The notes: generated by a model from the sequence alone, not told the origin. DNA of 20,381 bases from an uncultured Lachnospiraceae bacterium (GCA_900549995.1 URQQ01000077.1:1-20381), one strand, 5' to 3'. Shown: positions 1 through 6,420, numbered from the stretch's first letter. Translations and numbers: made by a program.

Positions 1-135
1 TTTTGACTTGGGTTTAATTTTTTCTTATCAACTGTTCAGTTCTCAAGGATCATGTCTTGCTATTGTTTATCTTTTTTCTGTCTTTTCTTGCGACAGCTTG
101 ATTATAATACTACAATTAGATTTGAATGTCAATAG
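1..135 (-). promoter_or_regulatory. Strong sigma-A promoter and rRNA-leader-like transcript leaving the left edge
   Basis: On the minus strand TTGACA (127-132) and TATTAT (104-109) are separated by exactly 17 bp, a near-consensus housekeeping promoter firing out of the window. The transcript has no good start codon and contains CCTTGAGAACTGAACAG (about 35-51). This resembles the boxA-like CTTTGAAAACTGAACA segment found in Firmicutes rRNA leaders and spacers. I infer that an rRNA operon, or a tRNA/rRNA cluster, starts just left of the window; the rRNA itself is not visible. The promoter is solid, the rRNA reading is a guess from one motif. Confidence 0.5.
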
Positions 136-162
136 CTTTATTTAACTTTTTTTAAAAACTTT

Positions 163-1176
163 TTATATTTCTTCATAATTCGTCTTTTTAGACAAAACCT
201 TATTTTGTACCTCATTTATCTGAACTGACAGCAGCGCCCATTCTTCATAGGTCATTCCTCCGTCAAAGCTTGAATTGGTAAGGTTTCTCAACAGCTCAAG
301 AGTTTTGTCGGCGTTTCTGAGCCCGATTTTCCAATTCTTATATATTGTTAAAATTTCCGACTCAATTTTCTTTGATTTGTCACTTTCTGTTAAATATATG
401 TCATTTTCAACAAAGCTTTTTACTATAGCCATTTTAGCTTTTTCAATGGTTTGAATGCTTCCTTCTATCATTATGTCAGATGAATTGAGGTATATACTGA
501 TATCTTCTCCGGCAATATATAGTTCCCTATCTGAAACATAATTAAATAAATCTTTCATTATACCGTTAATCATTTTAACAGGAACAGAATAAAATTTTGA
601 AGGTATTTTTTTGACAGTCCTTATATCTGCCTGACTGAGCGCAATAATTATTTCATCCATAACATATATATTGCCTTTTCCTGCAACCCCCATAGCCATA
701 CCTTCAGCAGATTTATGCTTAAGCATTCGTTTTATTCTGATTATCGGGGTACAAACAAGTATAACAGCCATAGTGCAGCCTAAAACAAGTGTATATCTAT
801 ATCCCTTAAGCAGCCATTGAGCAAACTTTGTTTTATTCTGTCTGCTTACACCTGTAATCATCGCCCCCAACGCACCAACGCCGGGTGGTATAGCCACAAC
901 ACAAATAATATACAGCAAGTGGCGCATTACCTTTGTAAATGTTTTTTCCGGAATATAACCAGTAAATATCCCAAACATGCTTGGGAAAAGCTTAGCTAGC
1001 AGGCAATATATCCATACAAAGGATAATATCATCATTATATAAAACCAAACTTTATTTTTATCAGGGAGTTTTCCGAAAAATATGTTCGTAGCCCATCCAA
1101 AAATAGTTATAACTATTTTTATAAAAAATCTGATTAATAAAAGAAATATAAAATCAAGCAAAAGGACCAACGGCAT
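163..1176 (-). CDS. Membrane protein of unknown function (presumed host gene)
   Basis: 337 codons, start ATG preceded by GGGAGGTGATAAT, a good ribosome binding site. The N-terminal half is hydrophobic, with about four membrane segments near residues 3-25, 43-63, 84-107 and 126-148. The rest, from about residue 150, is a charged and presumably cytoplasmic domain without a motif I recognise. It is AT-rich, unlike the integrase module to its right, and lies on the far side of the integrase end. I therefore take it as host chromosome next to the insertion. No function can be assigned. Confidence 0.75.
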   Translation of the reverse strand: MPLVLLLDFIFLLLIRFFIKIVITIFGWATNIFFGKLPDKNKVWFYIMMILSFVWIYCLLAKLFPSMFGIFTGYIPEKTFTKVMRHLLYIICVVAIPPGVGALGAMITGVSRQNKTKFAQWLLKGYRYTLVLGCTMAVILVCTPIIRIKRMLKHKSAEGMAMGVAGKGNIYVMDEIIIALSQADIRTVKKIPSKFYSVPVKMINGIMKDLFNYVSDRELYIAGEDISIYLNSSDIMIEGSIQTIEKAKMAIVKSFVENDIYLTESDKSKKIESEILTIYKNWKIGLRNADKTLELLRNLTNSSFDGGMTYEEWALLSVQINEVQNKVLSKKTNYEEI

Positions 1177-1198
1177 ATTATCACCTCCCGAAAAGAAA

Positions 1199-1247
1199 GC
1201 ATATTACATATATTAATATTATATATGTAATATGCCCATTTTTTCAA
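1199..1247 (-). promoter_or_regulatory. Promoter with 14-bp palindrome upstream of the membrane protein gene
   Basis: On the minus strand TTGAAA (1242-1247) and TATAAT (1218-1223) are 18 bp apart, in the right place to serve the gene starting at 1176. The -10 box sits inside a perfect inverted repeat with 14-bp arms: GCATATTACATATA at 1199-1212 and its complement at 1222-1235, separated by 9 bp. This could be an operator, or on the plus strand a weak hairpin followed by a T-run. Confidence 0.5.
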
Positions 1248-1250
1248 TCT

Positions 1251-1512
1251 TTCTTTATGTTTATCGGTTTAAAGGCTTCTTTGTTGCGACCTCTAAGATA
1301 AAAATCCTGTGTTTTATTTTTCCAGCGGCTTCATGGTGGGGAAAAGTTTTCCACCCAACTTACATGCCATCATATCGGTTCAAATCCTTTCATTTCCTTG
1401 CTTCCCCATTCTTCACAATGCTTCGTATTACATCAGGGAAAAAAGAAAATTGTTGTCAAACTGTTGTCTTCGCAGAAAGTTTGTTGTCAGCTTCTCACGC
1501 TGAGAACCCTTC
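1251..1512. other. Presumed element end (att region) next to the integrase gene
   Basis: Non-coding stretch between the host-side promoter and the stop of the integrase gene. It holds three copies of TGTTGTC at 1451-1457, 1462-1468 and 1482-1488, all in one orientation and 11 and 20 bp apart, so roughly on one face of the helix. These look like arm-type integrase binding sites. An imperfect hairpin built on GGAAAAGTTTTCC lies at 1335-1356. The exact core att sequence cannot be defined because the other end of the element is outside the window. Confidence 0.45.
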
Positions 1513-2745
1513 CTAAAAGATGTCCAATTTTGATAAGTTTTCAAAAGATTCTTGCTTCTTTTGATCAGTGGCCTCGGCATAGATATCCATCGTCGTTTCG
1601 ATATTCCGATGGCCCATAATTGCCTGAATCACTTTTAAATTTGTTTCATGCTCACAGAGTCTTGTACAAAAGGTATGCCTCAAGTGATGACAGGAGAAAT
1701 CTGGAAGAATAATCGGCTCTCGCCGCTCACGCTTAGCATTGATAACCTCTTCCGCATTATACCCACTGATAATTCGCTTGATAGTACGATTCACAGCCTG
1801 CGGATTTAAAACTGAGCCAAAACGATTGACAAATACAAAACCAGTCATTCCATCAATCTCGGTCTCGTTGAATCCTGTTTCTTCCTGCTCCTCGTGCTCC
1901 ATGTGAAAAGCATCACGTACAATATCAAGCATAGGGATCGTTCTGATACCGGCCTCCGTTTTCGGCTTTGATATCCGCAGAACAGACTTTCTCGATTCTC
2001 CAACTGGGTAATAAACCAGACTGTGATTAATACTCAGAATCCGATTATCAAAATCAAGATCATCCCATCGAAGTCCCAGTGCTTCTCCAATTCGGCAGCC
2101 AGTTCCAAGCAAAACCGTAAATAACGGCCACCAATGATAATACACTGGGTGATTGGAAATATACTCCATAAATGCTCTTTGCTGCTCTCTCGTTAAAGCA
2201 TGTCTCACGCCTCTTGTCTTATCTGCCTTCTTGCTGACTTCCTTCATAACTCCGTCTGACGGATTTTTCCGAATGATTTCATCTCGAACCGCCAATTGGA
2301 ATGTCGGATGAAGCAGGGTATGAACTGAGTCCAGCGTCCCTAACGATAACTTTTCCTTTTTAAGCAAGTAGCAGTAAAACTGGAGTACGTCCGAATACTT
2401 AATGTCTGCGATTTTCTTCTTACCGAAAGTATGTCTGACAAAGCGATTATACATGTAATCGTAATTGCTGCGTGTAGTCGCCCGCAAATCATACTTCGTA
2501 GAGATATACCGATCATAGGTATCATTTATGGTGGCCTTACCTGCAACATACAGATCCAAACCATCCAATTGATCCTTCATCAGCTGCTTTTCTTTTTCTC
2601 GAAGCGTTGCCAAATCCTGCGCGTATATGGACCTACGCCTGCCCAATGGATCCGTATAGGTGTACATATACCGCTTGTCTGATGCCCTCTGTACTTCTCC
2701 TTTCCTGAGTGCTCTTCCCCGCTCATCTTTCCGTGTCTTTGCCAT
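1513..2745 (-). CDS. int: Tyrosine site-specific recombinase (Tn916-type integrase)
   Basis: 410 aa, the usual size of Tn916-family integrases. The N-terminal 60 residues form an arm-binding-type domain (YTYTDPLGRRRSIYA). A SAM-like core-binding domain follows at about 70-180 and the catalytic domain from about 185. Catalytic residues are visible: Arg218 in TGCRIGEALG, Lys in SKPKTEAGIRTIP, the HHLRHTF box (about 353-359), His379 in MGHRN and Tyr389 in MDIYAEAT. I chose the start at 2745 over an ATG six codons upstream because AAGGAGG lies 8 bp before it; the upstream ATG would overlap that site. The enzyme cuts and rejoins DNA at att sites for integration and, with an excisionase, excision. 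It follows a small RHH gene in the same transcript. Confidence 0.97.
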   Translation of the reverse strand: MAKTRKDERGRALRKGEVQRASDKRYMYTYTDPLGRRRSIYAQDLATLREKEKQLMKDQLDGLDLYVAGKATINDTYDRYISTKYDLRATTRSNYDYMYNRFVRHTFGKKKIADIKYSDVLQFYCYLLKKEKLSLGTLDSVHTLLHPTFQLAVRDEIIRKNPSDGVMKEVSKKADKTRGVRHALTREQQRAFMEYISNHPVYYHWWPLFTVLLGTGCRIGEALGLRWDDLDFDNRILSINHSLVYYPVGESRKSVLRISKPKTEAGIRTIPMLDIVRDAFHMEHEEQEETGFNETEIDGMTGFVFVNRFGSVLNPQAVNRTIKRIISGYNAEEVINAKRERREPIILPDFSCHHLRHTFCTRLCEHETNLKVIQAIMGHRNIETTMDIYAEATDQKKQESFENLSKLDIF

Positions 2746-2787
2746 GTCTGTTACCTCCTTCAATAATGAAGAAGGGACTCACAGCAC

Positions 2788-2958
2788 TTATTTTTGCTTG
2801 GACAAATACTCTTCCAAACTTCGCAGGGCAACCTCTGTCTTTGTCATCTTGTGTTCAGCAGCATACCTGGTCAACTCATCATAGGTTTTGTCTGATAACC
2901 GAACCGTAATGGATTTACGCTTTGCGTTGTCCACCTTCGGTCTACCCATTTTCGTCAT
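2788..2958 (-). CDS. Small ribbon-helix-helix DNA-binding protein upstream of int
   Basis: 56 aa with start MTKMGRPKVDNAKRKS and a GGAGG site 9 bp before the ATG. The stretch KSITVRLSDKTYDELTRYA followed by a second helix (MTKTEVALRSLEEYL) matches the beta-strand, helix, helix pattern of Arc/CopG-type ribbon-helix-helix repressors. It is the first gene after the 2982-3010 promoter and lies 42 bp upstream of int, so the two are almost certainly cotranscribed. The likely role is autoregulation of the rhh-int transcript, or a recombination accessory factor; this is inference. The fold call rests on sequence pattern only. Confidence 0.85.
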   Translation of the reverse strand: MTKMGRPKVDNAKRKSITVRLSDKTYDELTRYAAEHKMTKTEVALRSLEEYLSKQK

Positions 2959-2981
2959 ACCGCTACCTCCACATGTATTTT

Positions 2982-3010
2982 ATTATACTTATTGTAAGAC
3001 AGAAAGTCAA
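2982..3010 (-). promoter_or_regulatory. Promoter of the rhh-int transcript
   Basis: TTGACT (3005-3010) and TATAAT (2982-2987) on the minus strand with a 17-bp spacer, about 25 bp upstream of the RHH start codon. Near-consensus sigma-A promoter. Confidence 0.8.
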
Positions 3011-3014
3011 GCCC

Positions 3015-3057
3015 TAAAGCACATAAAGTCCCTTTATGTAAAAAAGCCATAAAGCAC
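3015..3057. repeat. Repeats upstream of the int promoter (possible operator or attenuator)
   Basis: CATAAAG occurs at 3022-3028 and 3048-3054, with its complement CTTTATG at 3032-3038. TAAAGCAC occurs at 3015-3022 and 3050-3057. ACATAAAG and CTTTATGT (3021-3028, 3032-3039) make a perfect 8-bp hairpin with a 3-base loop. The central arm can pair with either outer arm. Candidate binding sites for the RHH protein or the excisionase, or a terminator/antiterminator after xis. Confidence 0.4.
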
Positions 3058-3065
3058 CACCCACT

Positions 3066-3275
3066 TCAAAATTCTCGGAATGACTCCAAAAACTTTTCAA
3101 AAATTTCGCAATTAACTAAAGCAATACCATCAATCTTATAGACAGCCTTTGCCTCCTTTGCGAGTTCCTGAAACTTTGTCAGTCCAAGGCTGTATTTCTC
3201 CGCTCCTTCTTTGTAGCGCACAAACTTTTTTGCATACTGCTTCGTCTGCTCTACATCTTTCCTTTTGTAGCCCAT
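3066..3275 (-). CDS. xis: Excisionase-like small DNA-binding protein (DUF6462 type)
   Basis: 69 aa, start ATG with AAGGAGG 6 bp upstream. The segment YSLGLTKFQELAKEAKAVYKIDGIALVNCEIFEKFLESF (split here as YSLGLTKFQELAKEA, then KAVYKIDGIALVN, then CEIFEKFLESF) has the helix-turn-helix then wing pattern of Tn916-type Xis. It is also very like the DUF6462 proteins placed beside ICE integrases. The position, between the regulatory genes and rhh-int, is the usual one for xis. The expected role is to bend att DNA and turn the integrase towards excision. The gene symbol is by analogy; activity is not shown by sequence. Confidence 0.75.
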   Translation of the reverse strand: MGYKRKDVEQTKQYAKKFVRYKEGAEKYSLGLTKFQELAKEAKAVYKIDGIALVNCEIFEKFLESFREF

Positions 3276-3621
3276 AATCAGCCTCCTTACTATAAAAAAT
3301 AATTTATTTCAAAATAACCGCCTCCTTCTCCGTCTGTGGCTGCAGATCCATAGATATCTCATCTCCCCGCCTGCCTTATGGCCGGGCCGCGAATTACGGA
3401 AGTATCATTATCCCCGGCCGGATCATTGCGTTATACGGGTGCCGCCCGTATATCAGTGCTCATGGTTTTGCTCGCCACACAAACGGATAGCCGCTTCTCG
3501 GTTCGGGAACGTAGAGTTGGAAGCTATGAAGTTGTCAAGGTGCCATGGCATGGGGATGCCTTTACCTATAAAAAGCCTCATCATCTCTCAAATCTCGAAC
3601 AGAATTTATAAAAACATGAAA
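3276..3621 (-). other. Structured GC-rich leader between sigma/HTH genes and xis
   Basis: About 345 bases with no long gene. The middle part is GC-rich with several hairpins: GGCAT/ATGCC at 3547-3560, TATACGGG/CCCGTATA at 3432-3452 (perfect 8-bp arms, 5-base loop), and GGCCGGG/CCCGGCC arms around 3378-3420. A 43-codon reading frame lies within it and is listed separately. No convincing promoter for xis was found. The region resembles a regulatory leader more than decayed coding sequence, but I cannot name an RNA family. Confidence 0.4.
3453..3584 (-). CDS. Possible 43-aa small protein in the xis leader
   Basis: Reading frame beginning MMRLFIGKGIPMPWHLDNF and ending RLCGEQNHEH, stopped immediately before the TATACGGG hairpin at 3432-3452. 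Upstream in frame there is a TGA two codons before the first ATG. The ribosome binding site is weak (TTGAGAG). The composition, with Trp, Cys and balanced charge, looks protein-like rather than random. No family recognised. It could equally be a chance frame inside a conserved structured DNA or RNA element. Confidence 0.35.
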   Translation of the reverse strand: MMRLFIGKGIPMPWHLDNFIASNSTFPNREAAIRLCGEQNHEH

Positions 3622-3647
3622 ACGGCCTCAGAAAAACCTGAGACCGT
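3618..3647 (-). terminator. Intrinsic terminator after the sigma/HTH gene pair
   Basis: On the minus strand ACGGTCTCAG (3638-3647) pairs with CTGAGGCCGT (3622-3631), 10 bp with one G-U, loop of 6. It is followed by TTTC and then ATGTTTTTAT. It lies just downstream of the stop at 3654. Confidence 0.75.
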
Positions 3648-3653
3648 CTTCGC

Positions 3654-3845
3654 CTAAATGACAAATTTTGAAATATTGAGCGCGATATGTATCAATAGAT
3701 ACTGTCTTAAATCTTCATCTATCTGACCGTCAATTTTACTATGTTTATCAATTAACGGTGCATACAGCAAAAATAGTTGCTCCAGAGCCTCATGACTGCC
3801 GGAAACTGCCGCCTGAAGCATCTTTTCAAATTCTATGCGATTCAA
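3654..3845 (-). CDS. Orf8-like helix-turn-helix protein of conjugative elements
   Basis: 63 aa, MNRIEFEKMLQAAVSGSHEA followed by LEQLFLLYAPLIDKHS. This matches the short HTH_16-type proteins (Tn916 Orf8-like) that sit next to the Orf7 sigma factor; they resemble region 2 of sigma-70 proteins. The start is TTG at 3845, overlapping the last codons of the sigma gene, so translation is probably coupled. AAGGACGGTG upstream can act as the binding site. The role is probably transcription control of the element together with the sigma factor. The family call is good, the precise function is inferred. Confidence 0.8.
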   Translation of the reverse strand: MNRIEFEKMLQAAVSGSHEALEQLFLLYAPLIDKHSKIDGQIDEDLRQYLLIHIALNISKFVI

Positions 3846-4252
3846 AATTTATCACCGTCCTTTGTCAATGCTATGCGCAGCTTCTTCAATGCCTGATAAC
3901 GCTGGTCGTAAACATGCTGCGGAGAACAATTTAATAGCCGGGCAATTTCCTCCGGTTTTCGCTCCTCCACAAACAGCATTGTCAGTATCTCCTGCCGTTT
4001 TATTGGCAGTTTTGCAAACGCCTCTGCCAACCGTTCCTCTTCAAAATCAAAAGCAGATCCTGATATTCCACAATGTGAGGTTTGTTCAAGAACAGATAAA
4101 GCGCTCTCTGGTAATTCCTCAATTGAAACTGTATCTACCTTGGGTTTCTCCCGTTCCAAATATTTGAGTCTGGCACGGTAAACTGTAGTTTCCAGCCAAA
4201 CTGTAAATCTGGCTCGCAGCTCGTCACGTTCAGACTTCTGCTGGTGGTTCAT
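3842..4252 (-). CDS. Sigma-70-like factor (Tn916 Orf7 type)
   Basis: 136 aa, ATG preceded by AAGGAGG at 7 bp. The C-terminal half, FAKLPIKRQEILTMLFVEER then KPEEIARLLNCSPQHVYDQR, is a sigma region 4 helix-turn-helix. The N-terminal part is short, as in Tn916 Orf7. It overlaps the downstream Orf8-like gene by 4 bp, so the two form a split sigma-like pair. In Tn916 the homologous pair takes part in controlling transfer gene expression; that role is extended here by analogy. The upstream 220-base leader holds a hairpin and tiny reading frames. Confidence 0.85.
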   Translation of the reverse strand: MNHQQKSERDELRARFTVWLETTVYRARLKYLEREKPKVDTVSIEELPESALSVLEQTSHCGISGSAFDFEEERLAEAFAKLPIKRQEILTMLFVEERKPEEIARLLNCSPQHVYDQRYQALKKLRIALTKDGDKF

Positions 4253-4293
4253 CTTTGTACCTCCTTACGGGGCACACCACCAGGGCAAAAGTC

Positions 4294-4318
4294 AAGGCAC
4301 GCCGTGATGGCGTGCCTT
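4294..4318. terminator. Perfect 10-bp hairpin in the sigma gene leader
   Basis: AAGGCACGCC and GGCGTGCCTT are perfectly complementary around a GTGAT loop. On the minus strand it is followed by GACTTTTG, on the plus strand by AATTTTC, so it is a weak terminator in either direction. It lies between the XRE gene and the sigma start codon and could attenuate sigma expression. Confidence 0.5.
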
Positions 4319-4330
4319 AATTTTCTCGAC

Positions 4331-4437
4331 TTGTTACCTTTTTGCAGCTGTCAATGGTTTAATCCAATGGGACCACCTCCTTGTATTCAGATAACAAAAA
4401 ACGACCATACTGCACTTTCGTGTAGCATAGCCGTTCT
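4331..4437 (-). promoter_or_regulatory. Sigma leader with strong SD and overlapping tiny reading frames
   Basis: On the minus strand an excellent Shine-Dalgarno (AAGGAGGTGG at about 4373-4382) is followed by only TTGGATTAA, a two-codon frame. The same SD lies inside two longer frames. One is a 24-codon frame starting MVVFCYLNTRRWSHWIK and ending at 4331. The other has no clear start and ends EYKEVVPLD. A strong SD without a gene suggests a leader-peptide or ribosome-stalling regulator for the sigma gene. This is inference; none of the frames is certainly translated. Confidence 0.3.
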
Positions 4438-4475
4438 ATAAAGCGTAAACTTTTTTCTGTTTGGTTATATGCGCA

Positions 4476-4820
4476 TTATTCATCTGTTTGACTGAATTTT
4501 TCAATGGTATTCAAAAATTCAGCCAGACCTTCGCAAGCGTATACACGCTGCTTTACCGGATACTTCTCAATACGTTCCGCAATCTCTCGCAAATAGACCT
4601 TCTCAGGTTCTGAATAATACTCTTTGAGCAATTGATCTACTGTTACTGAAAGAGCATTTGCAATCCGTACAATCATATCCAGACTTGGAATCCCTCTCGC
4701 ATTTTCTATTTGGCCGATATGGCTATTCCCGCAATCACAGATCTCCGCCAAATCTTCCTGGCGCATTCCGCGCATTTGTCGGTACTTCCGAATATTCTTG
4801 CCTAAAATAACATAGTCCAT
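4476..4820 (-). CDS. XRE-family transcriptional regulator
   Basis: 114 aa. Residues 7-60 form a classic Cro/cI helix-turn-helix: IRKYRQMRGMRQEDLAEIC, then GNSHIGQIENARGIPSLDM, then IVRIANALSVTVDQLL. A helical tail of about 50 residues (REIAERIEKYPVKQRVYACE) probably mediates dimerisation. It occupies the place of the Tn916 Orf9 repressor beside the sigma pair. The promoter is overlapped by an 11-bp palindrome, so autorepression is likely. The SD (TAAGGAG) is rather far, 11 bp, from the ATG, which may keep expression low. Specific target genes are not known from sequence. Confidence 0.88.
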   Translation of the reverse strand: MDYVILGKNIRKYRQMRGMRQEDLAEICDCGNSHIGQIENARGIPSLDMIVRIANALSVTVDQLLKEYYSEPEKVYLREIAERIEKYPVKQRVYACEGLAEFLNTIEKFSQTDE

Positions 4821-4878
4821 GGTTTTACATTCTCCTTACATTTCTATTTTATATAATCTGACAATGGAATTGAAGAAC

Positions 4879-4916
4879 TTGATATTCCAATATACGCACT
4901 ATAAGTGGAATATCAA
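4879..4916 (-). promoter_or_regulatory. XRE gene promoter within a perfect 11-bp palindrome
   Basis: TTGATATTCCA (4879-4889) and its exact complement TGGAATATCAA (4906-4916) are separated by 16 bp. On the minus strand the same bases form a -35 TTGATA (4911-4916) and a -10 TATATT (4889-4894) with a 16-bp spacer. A protein bound to the two half-sites would cover the promoter; the product of the gene at 4476-4820 is the obvious candidate. Confidence 0.65.
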
Positions 4917-4989
4917 CTCATTTACATGGACTTTTTTAATTTTCAAGCGTTAAAAAGCCATTGTTGAACCTATTAAATGCACTGTCGGT

Positions 4990-5352
4990 CTATGAAAACA
5001 TATCCAGGTTGTCCAACATCTGTGCAATGTCTGCCTCCAGAGTATCTGTCTTACTCTCCTCTGAAAAAGCCATCTGGGGTTCGTCACGGCGAACCGCTGC
5101 AAGTCTTTCCTCAACAATGCGCCGTATGATTTCCTCAATTCCATCTCGATTATAGCCAGGTGTTAGCTTGACTTCTATTTTACAATGTGCATCCTGTAAA
5201 TTCGGGTTAGAATCAAGATAATCATTCAAGGCTGCAACAACAACCGCACTTTTCCTGTTTCCCAGCCTTTCGAGCAACTCTCCAGCCCTTACCTGTTCCT
5301 CTGAATCTGCGCTAAATTGAAGCGAGAAGCGGTATTTTCCATCCTTTTTCAT
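4990..5352 (-). CDS. parR: ParR-like centromere-binding protein
   Basis: 120 aa starting MKKDGKYRFSLQFSADSEEQ. I chose this ATG because GGAGGG lies 8 bp upstream; a longer reading frame would run back into parM. The first 55 residues have the strand then two-helix layout of a ribbon-helix-helix domain (YRFSLQFS, then EEQVRAGELLERLG, then RKSAVVVAALNDYL). The acidic helical C-terminus (ADIAQMLDNLDMF) would contact the ParM filament. It begins 19 bp after the parM stop. Role: binds a parC site and links the DNA to the ParM filament. No clear parC repeat array was found. Confidence 0.75.
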   Translation of the reverse strand: MKKDGKYRFSLQFSADSEEQVRAGELLERLGNRKSAVVVAALNDYLDSNPNLQDAHCKIEVKLTPGYNRDGIEEIIRRIVEERLAAVRRDEPQMAFSEESKTDTLEADIAQMLDNLDMFS

Positions 5353-5371
5353 TATATTGTCCCTCCGTCCC

Positions 5372-6292
5372 TTATCCAAGTGGACGAAGAGAAAGCGTTT
5401 TCCTGCCCAACATTTCATATCCCAGCGCATTCGCATTCGGAGATTCCACAAAATCCGCCTTTGCTACCAGAGGCGAATTTATCAGGAAAGGCCTTAAAAG
5501 TATACTTCCCCCTCCGATAAAAACTGCCGGATTAGAACGCAAATCCACTTGCAATTCTCTAAGCTGGTTCAGAATATCCTGTGCATGTAACTTCGTCGCT
5601 TCACGAATTGTCTCCTTGACATCCTCCGGCAGAATGGTATTCTCGCACTGAAGCACTGCACTAATATGCTCATCTTCGATACGCATATCATGAAGCGCAC
5701 CAACCTTTCGTATGATTTCATTGTTCATAGTAATAATACCAGTTTCCAGGCTCCGGCAAAACTGCAAATCTGGTTTTCCATTCTTCAAGAGCAGCACATC
5801 GGTGGTATAACCACCAATATCAACGATAAACATACGAACCGTATGAACCACCAGACTGCTCTGGGGAATAACAGCGGCATATGCCTGCGGGAACACCATA
5901 ACACGGTCTATCTTAATGCTGTATGGCCTGTCACCATAAACAAATTTGATAATTCCGTCTCTTTTGAAATAATTGGCGAATCTGTCTTTTAAAGCACCAA
6001 AATGCTCAGGTGGTAGTCCAACAGCCAGCTGAACCTGTTCGACCGGCGTATAATTGCCTCCATTCTCCAGCTCTTTGGCGATTGCAAATAATGTCAGGAT
6101 GAAATAACGGTCATCCTGGGTTTTGTCCCTCATATAACTCAGACGGCGTCCACTCAAAGTCCAGTATTTTCCTCCATACTCCAAAATCTCATCTGTCATG
6201 GGCGGCTTAACCGTGTGCTCAGAAAGCCCGGAAATGAAAGAATGGTTTGTAGTCTTAATGGCGTAGTTGCCGTGGTCGATTGCGATTAACAT
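5372..6292 (-). CDS. parM: ParM/StbA-type actin-like segregation ATPase
   Basis: 306 aa. The start is MLIAIDHGNYAIK, with AGGAGG 7 bp before the ATG. Actin-fold motifs are present: phosphate 1 (AIDHGNYAIK, residues 4-13), phosphate 2 (VDIGGYTTD, 157-165) and the adenosine motif (IGGGSILL, about 259-266). ParM polymerises with ATP and pushes apart DNA copies held by ParR. Finding it in an integrated element implies that the excised circle replicates and is partitioned, or is at least kept from loss. It is followed directly by parR. Confidence 0.9.
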   Translation of the reverse strand: MLIAIDHGNYAIKTTNHSFISGLSEHTVKPPMTDEILEYGGKYWTLSGRRLSYMRDKTQDDRYFILTLFAIAKELENGGNYTPVEQVQLAVGLPPEHFGALKDRFANYFKRDGIIKFVYGDRPYSIKIDRVMVFPQAYAAVIPQSSLVVHTVRMFIVDIGGYTTDVLLLKNGKPDLQFCRSLETGIITMNNEIIRKVGALHDMRIEDEHISAVLQCENTILPEDVKETIREATKLHAQDILNQLRELQVDLRSNPAVFIGGGSILLRPFLINSPLVAKADFVESPNANALGYEMLGRKTLSLRPLG

Positions 6293-6329
6293 ATGTATAC
6301 CTCCTGCAAAAATTATTCTTATATTTATC

Positions 6330-6358
6330 ATTACACGATTCGCCATGCGCATTTACAA
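6330..6358 (-). promoter_or_regulatory. Candidate parMR promoter
   Basis: TTGTAA (6353-6358) and TGTAAT (6330-6335) on the minus strand, 17-bp spacer, about 35 bp upstream of the parM start and just after the primase terminator. GAATCG and ATGCG motifs recur around it (6336-6375), which might be ParR sites. Confidence 0.45.
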
Positions 6359-6384
6359 CTTTTATACGCATTCGATTCAAAAAA

Positions 6385-6420
6385 CGCGCGAAAAAAGGGT
6401 GAAGCATTTTTGCTCCACCC
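6385..6420 (-). terminator. Intrinsic terminator after the primase gene
   Basis: On the minus strand GGGTGGAGCA pairs with TGCTTCACCC (10 bp, one G-U, loop AAAA) and is followed by TTTTTT. It lies 6 bp after the stop at 6426 and separates the DNA-processing genes from parMR. Confidence 0.85.

Noticed and set aside
1377..1387. GGTTCAAATCC resembles a tRNA T-loop, which would suggest a tRNA attachment site
   Set aside because: The flanking bases do not form the 5-bp T stem or an acceptor stem, and no anticodon or D arm precedes it.
3378..3657. Plus-strand frames of 72-77 codons over the xis leader
   Set aside because: They run against every other gene, have no ribosome binding site and cross the minus-strand terminator at 3622-3647.
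5353..5451. 33-codon N-terminal extension of ParR
   Set aside because: It would overlap the end of parM, and the SD GGAGGG places the start at 5352.
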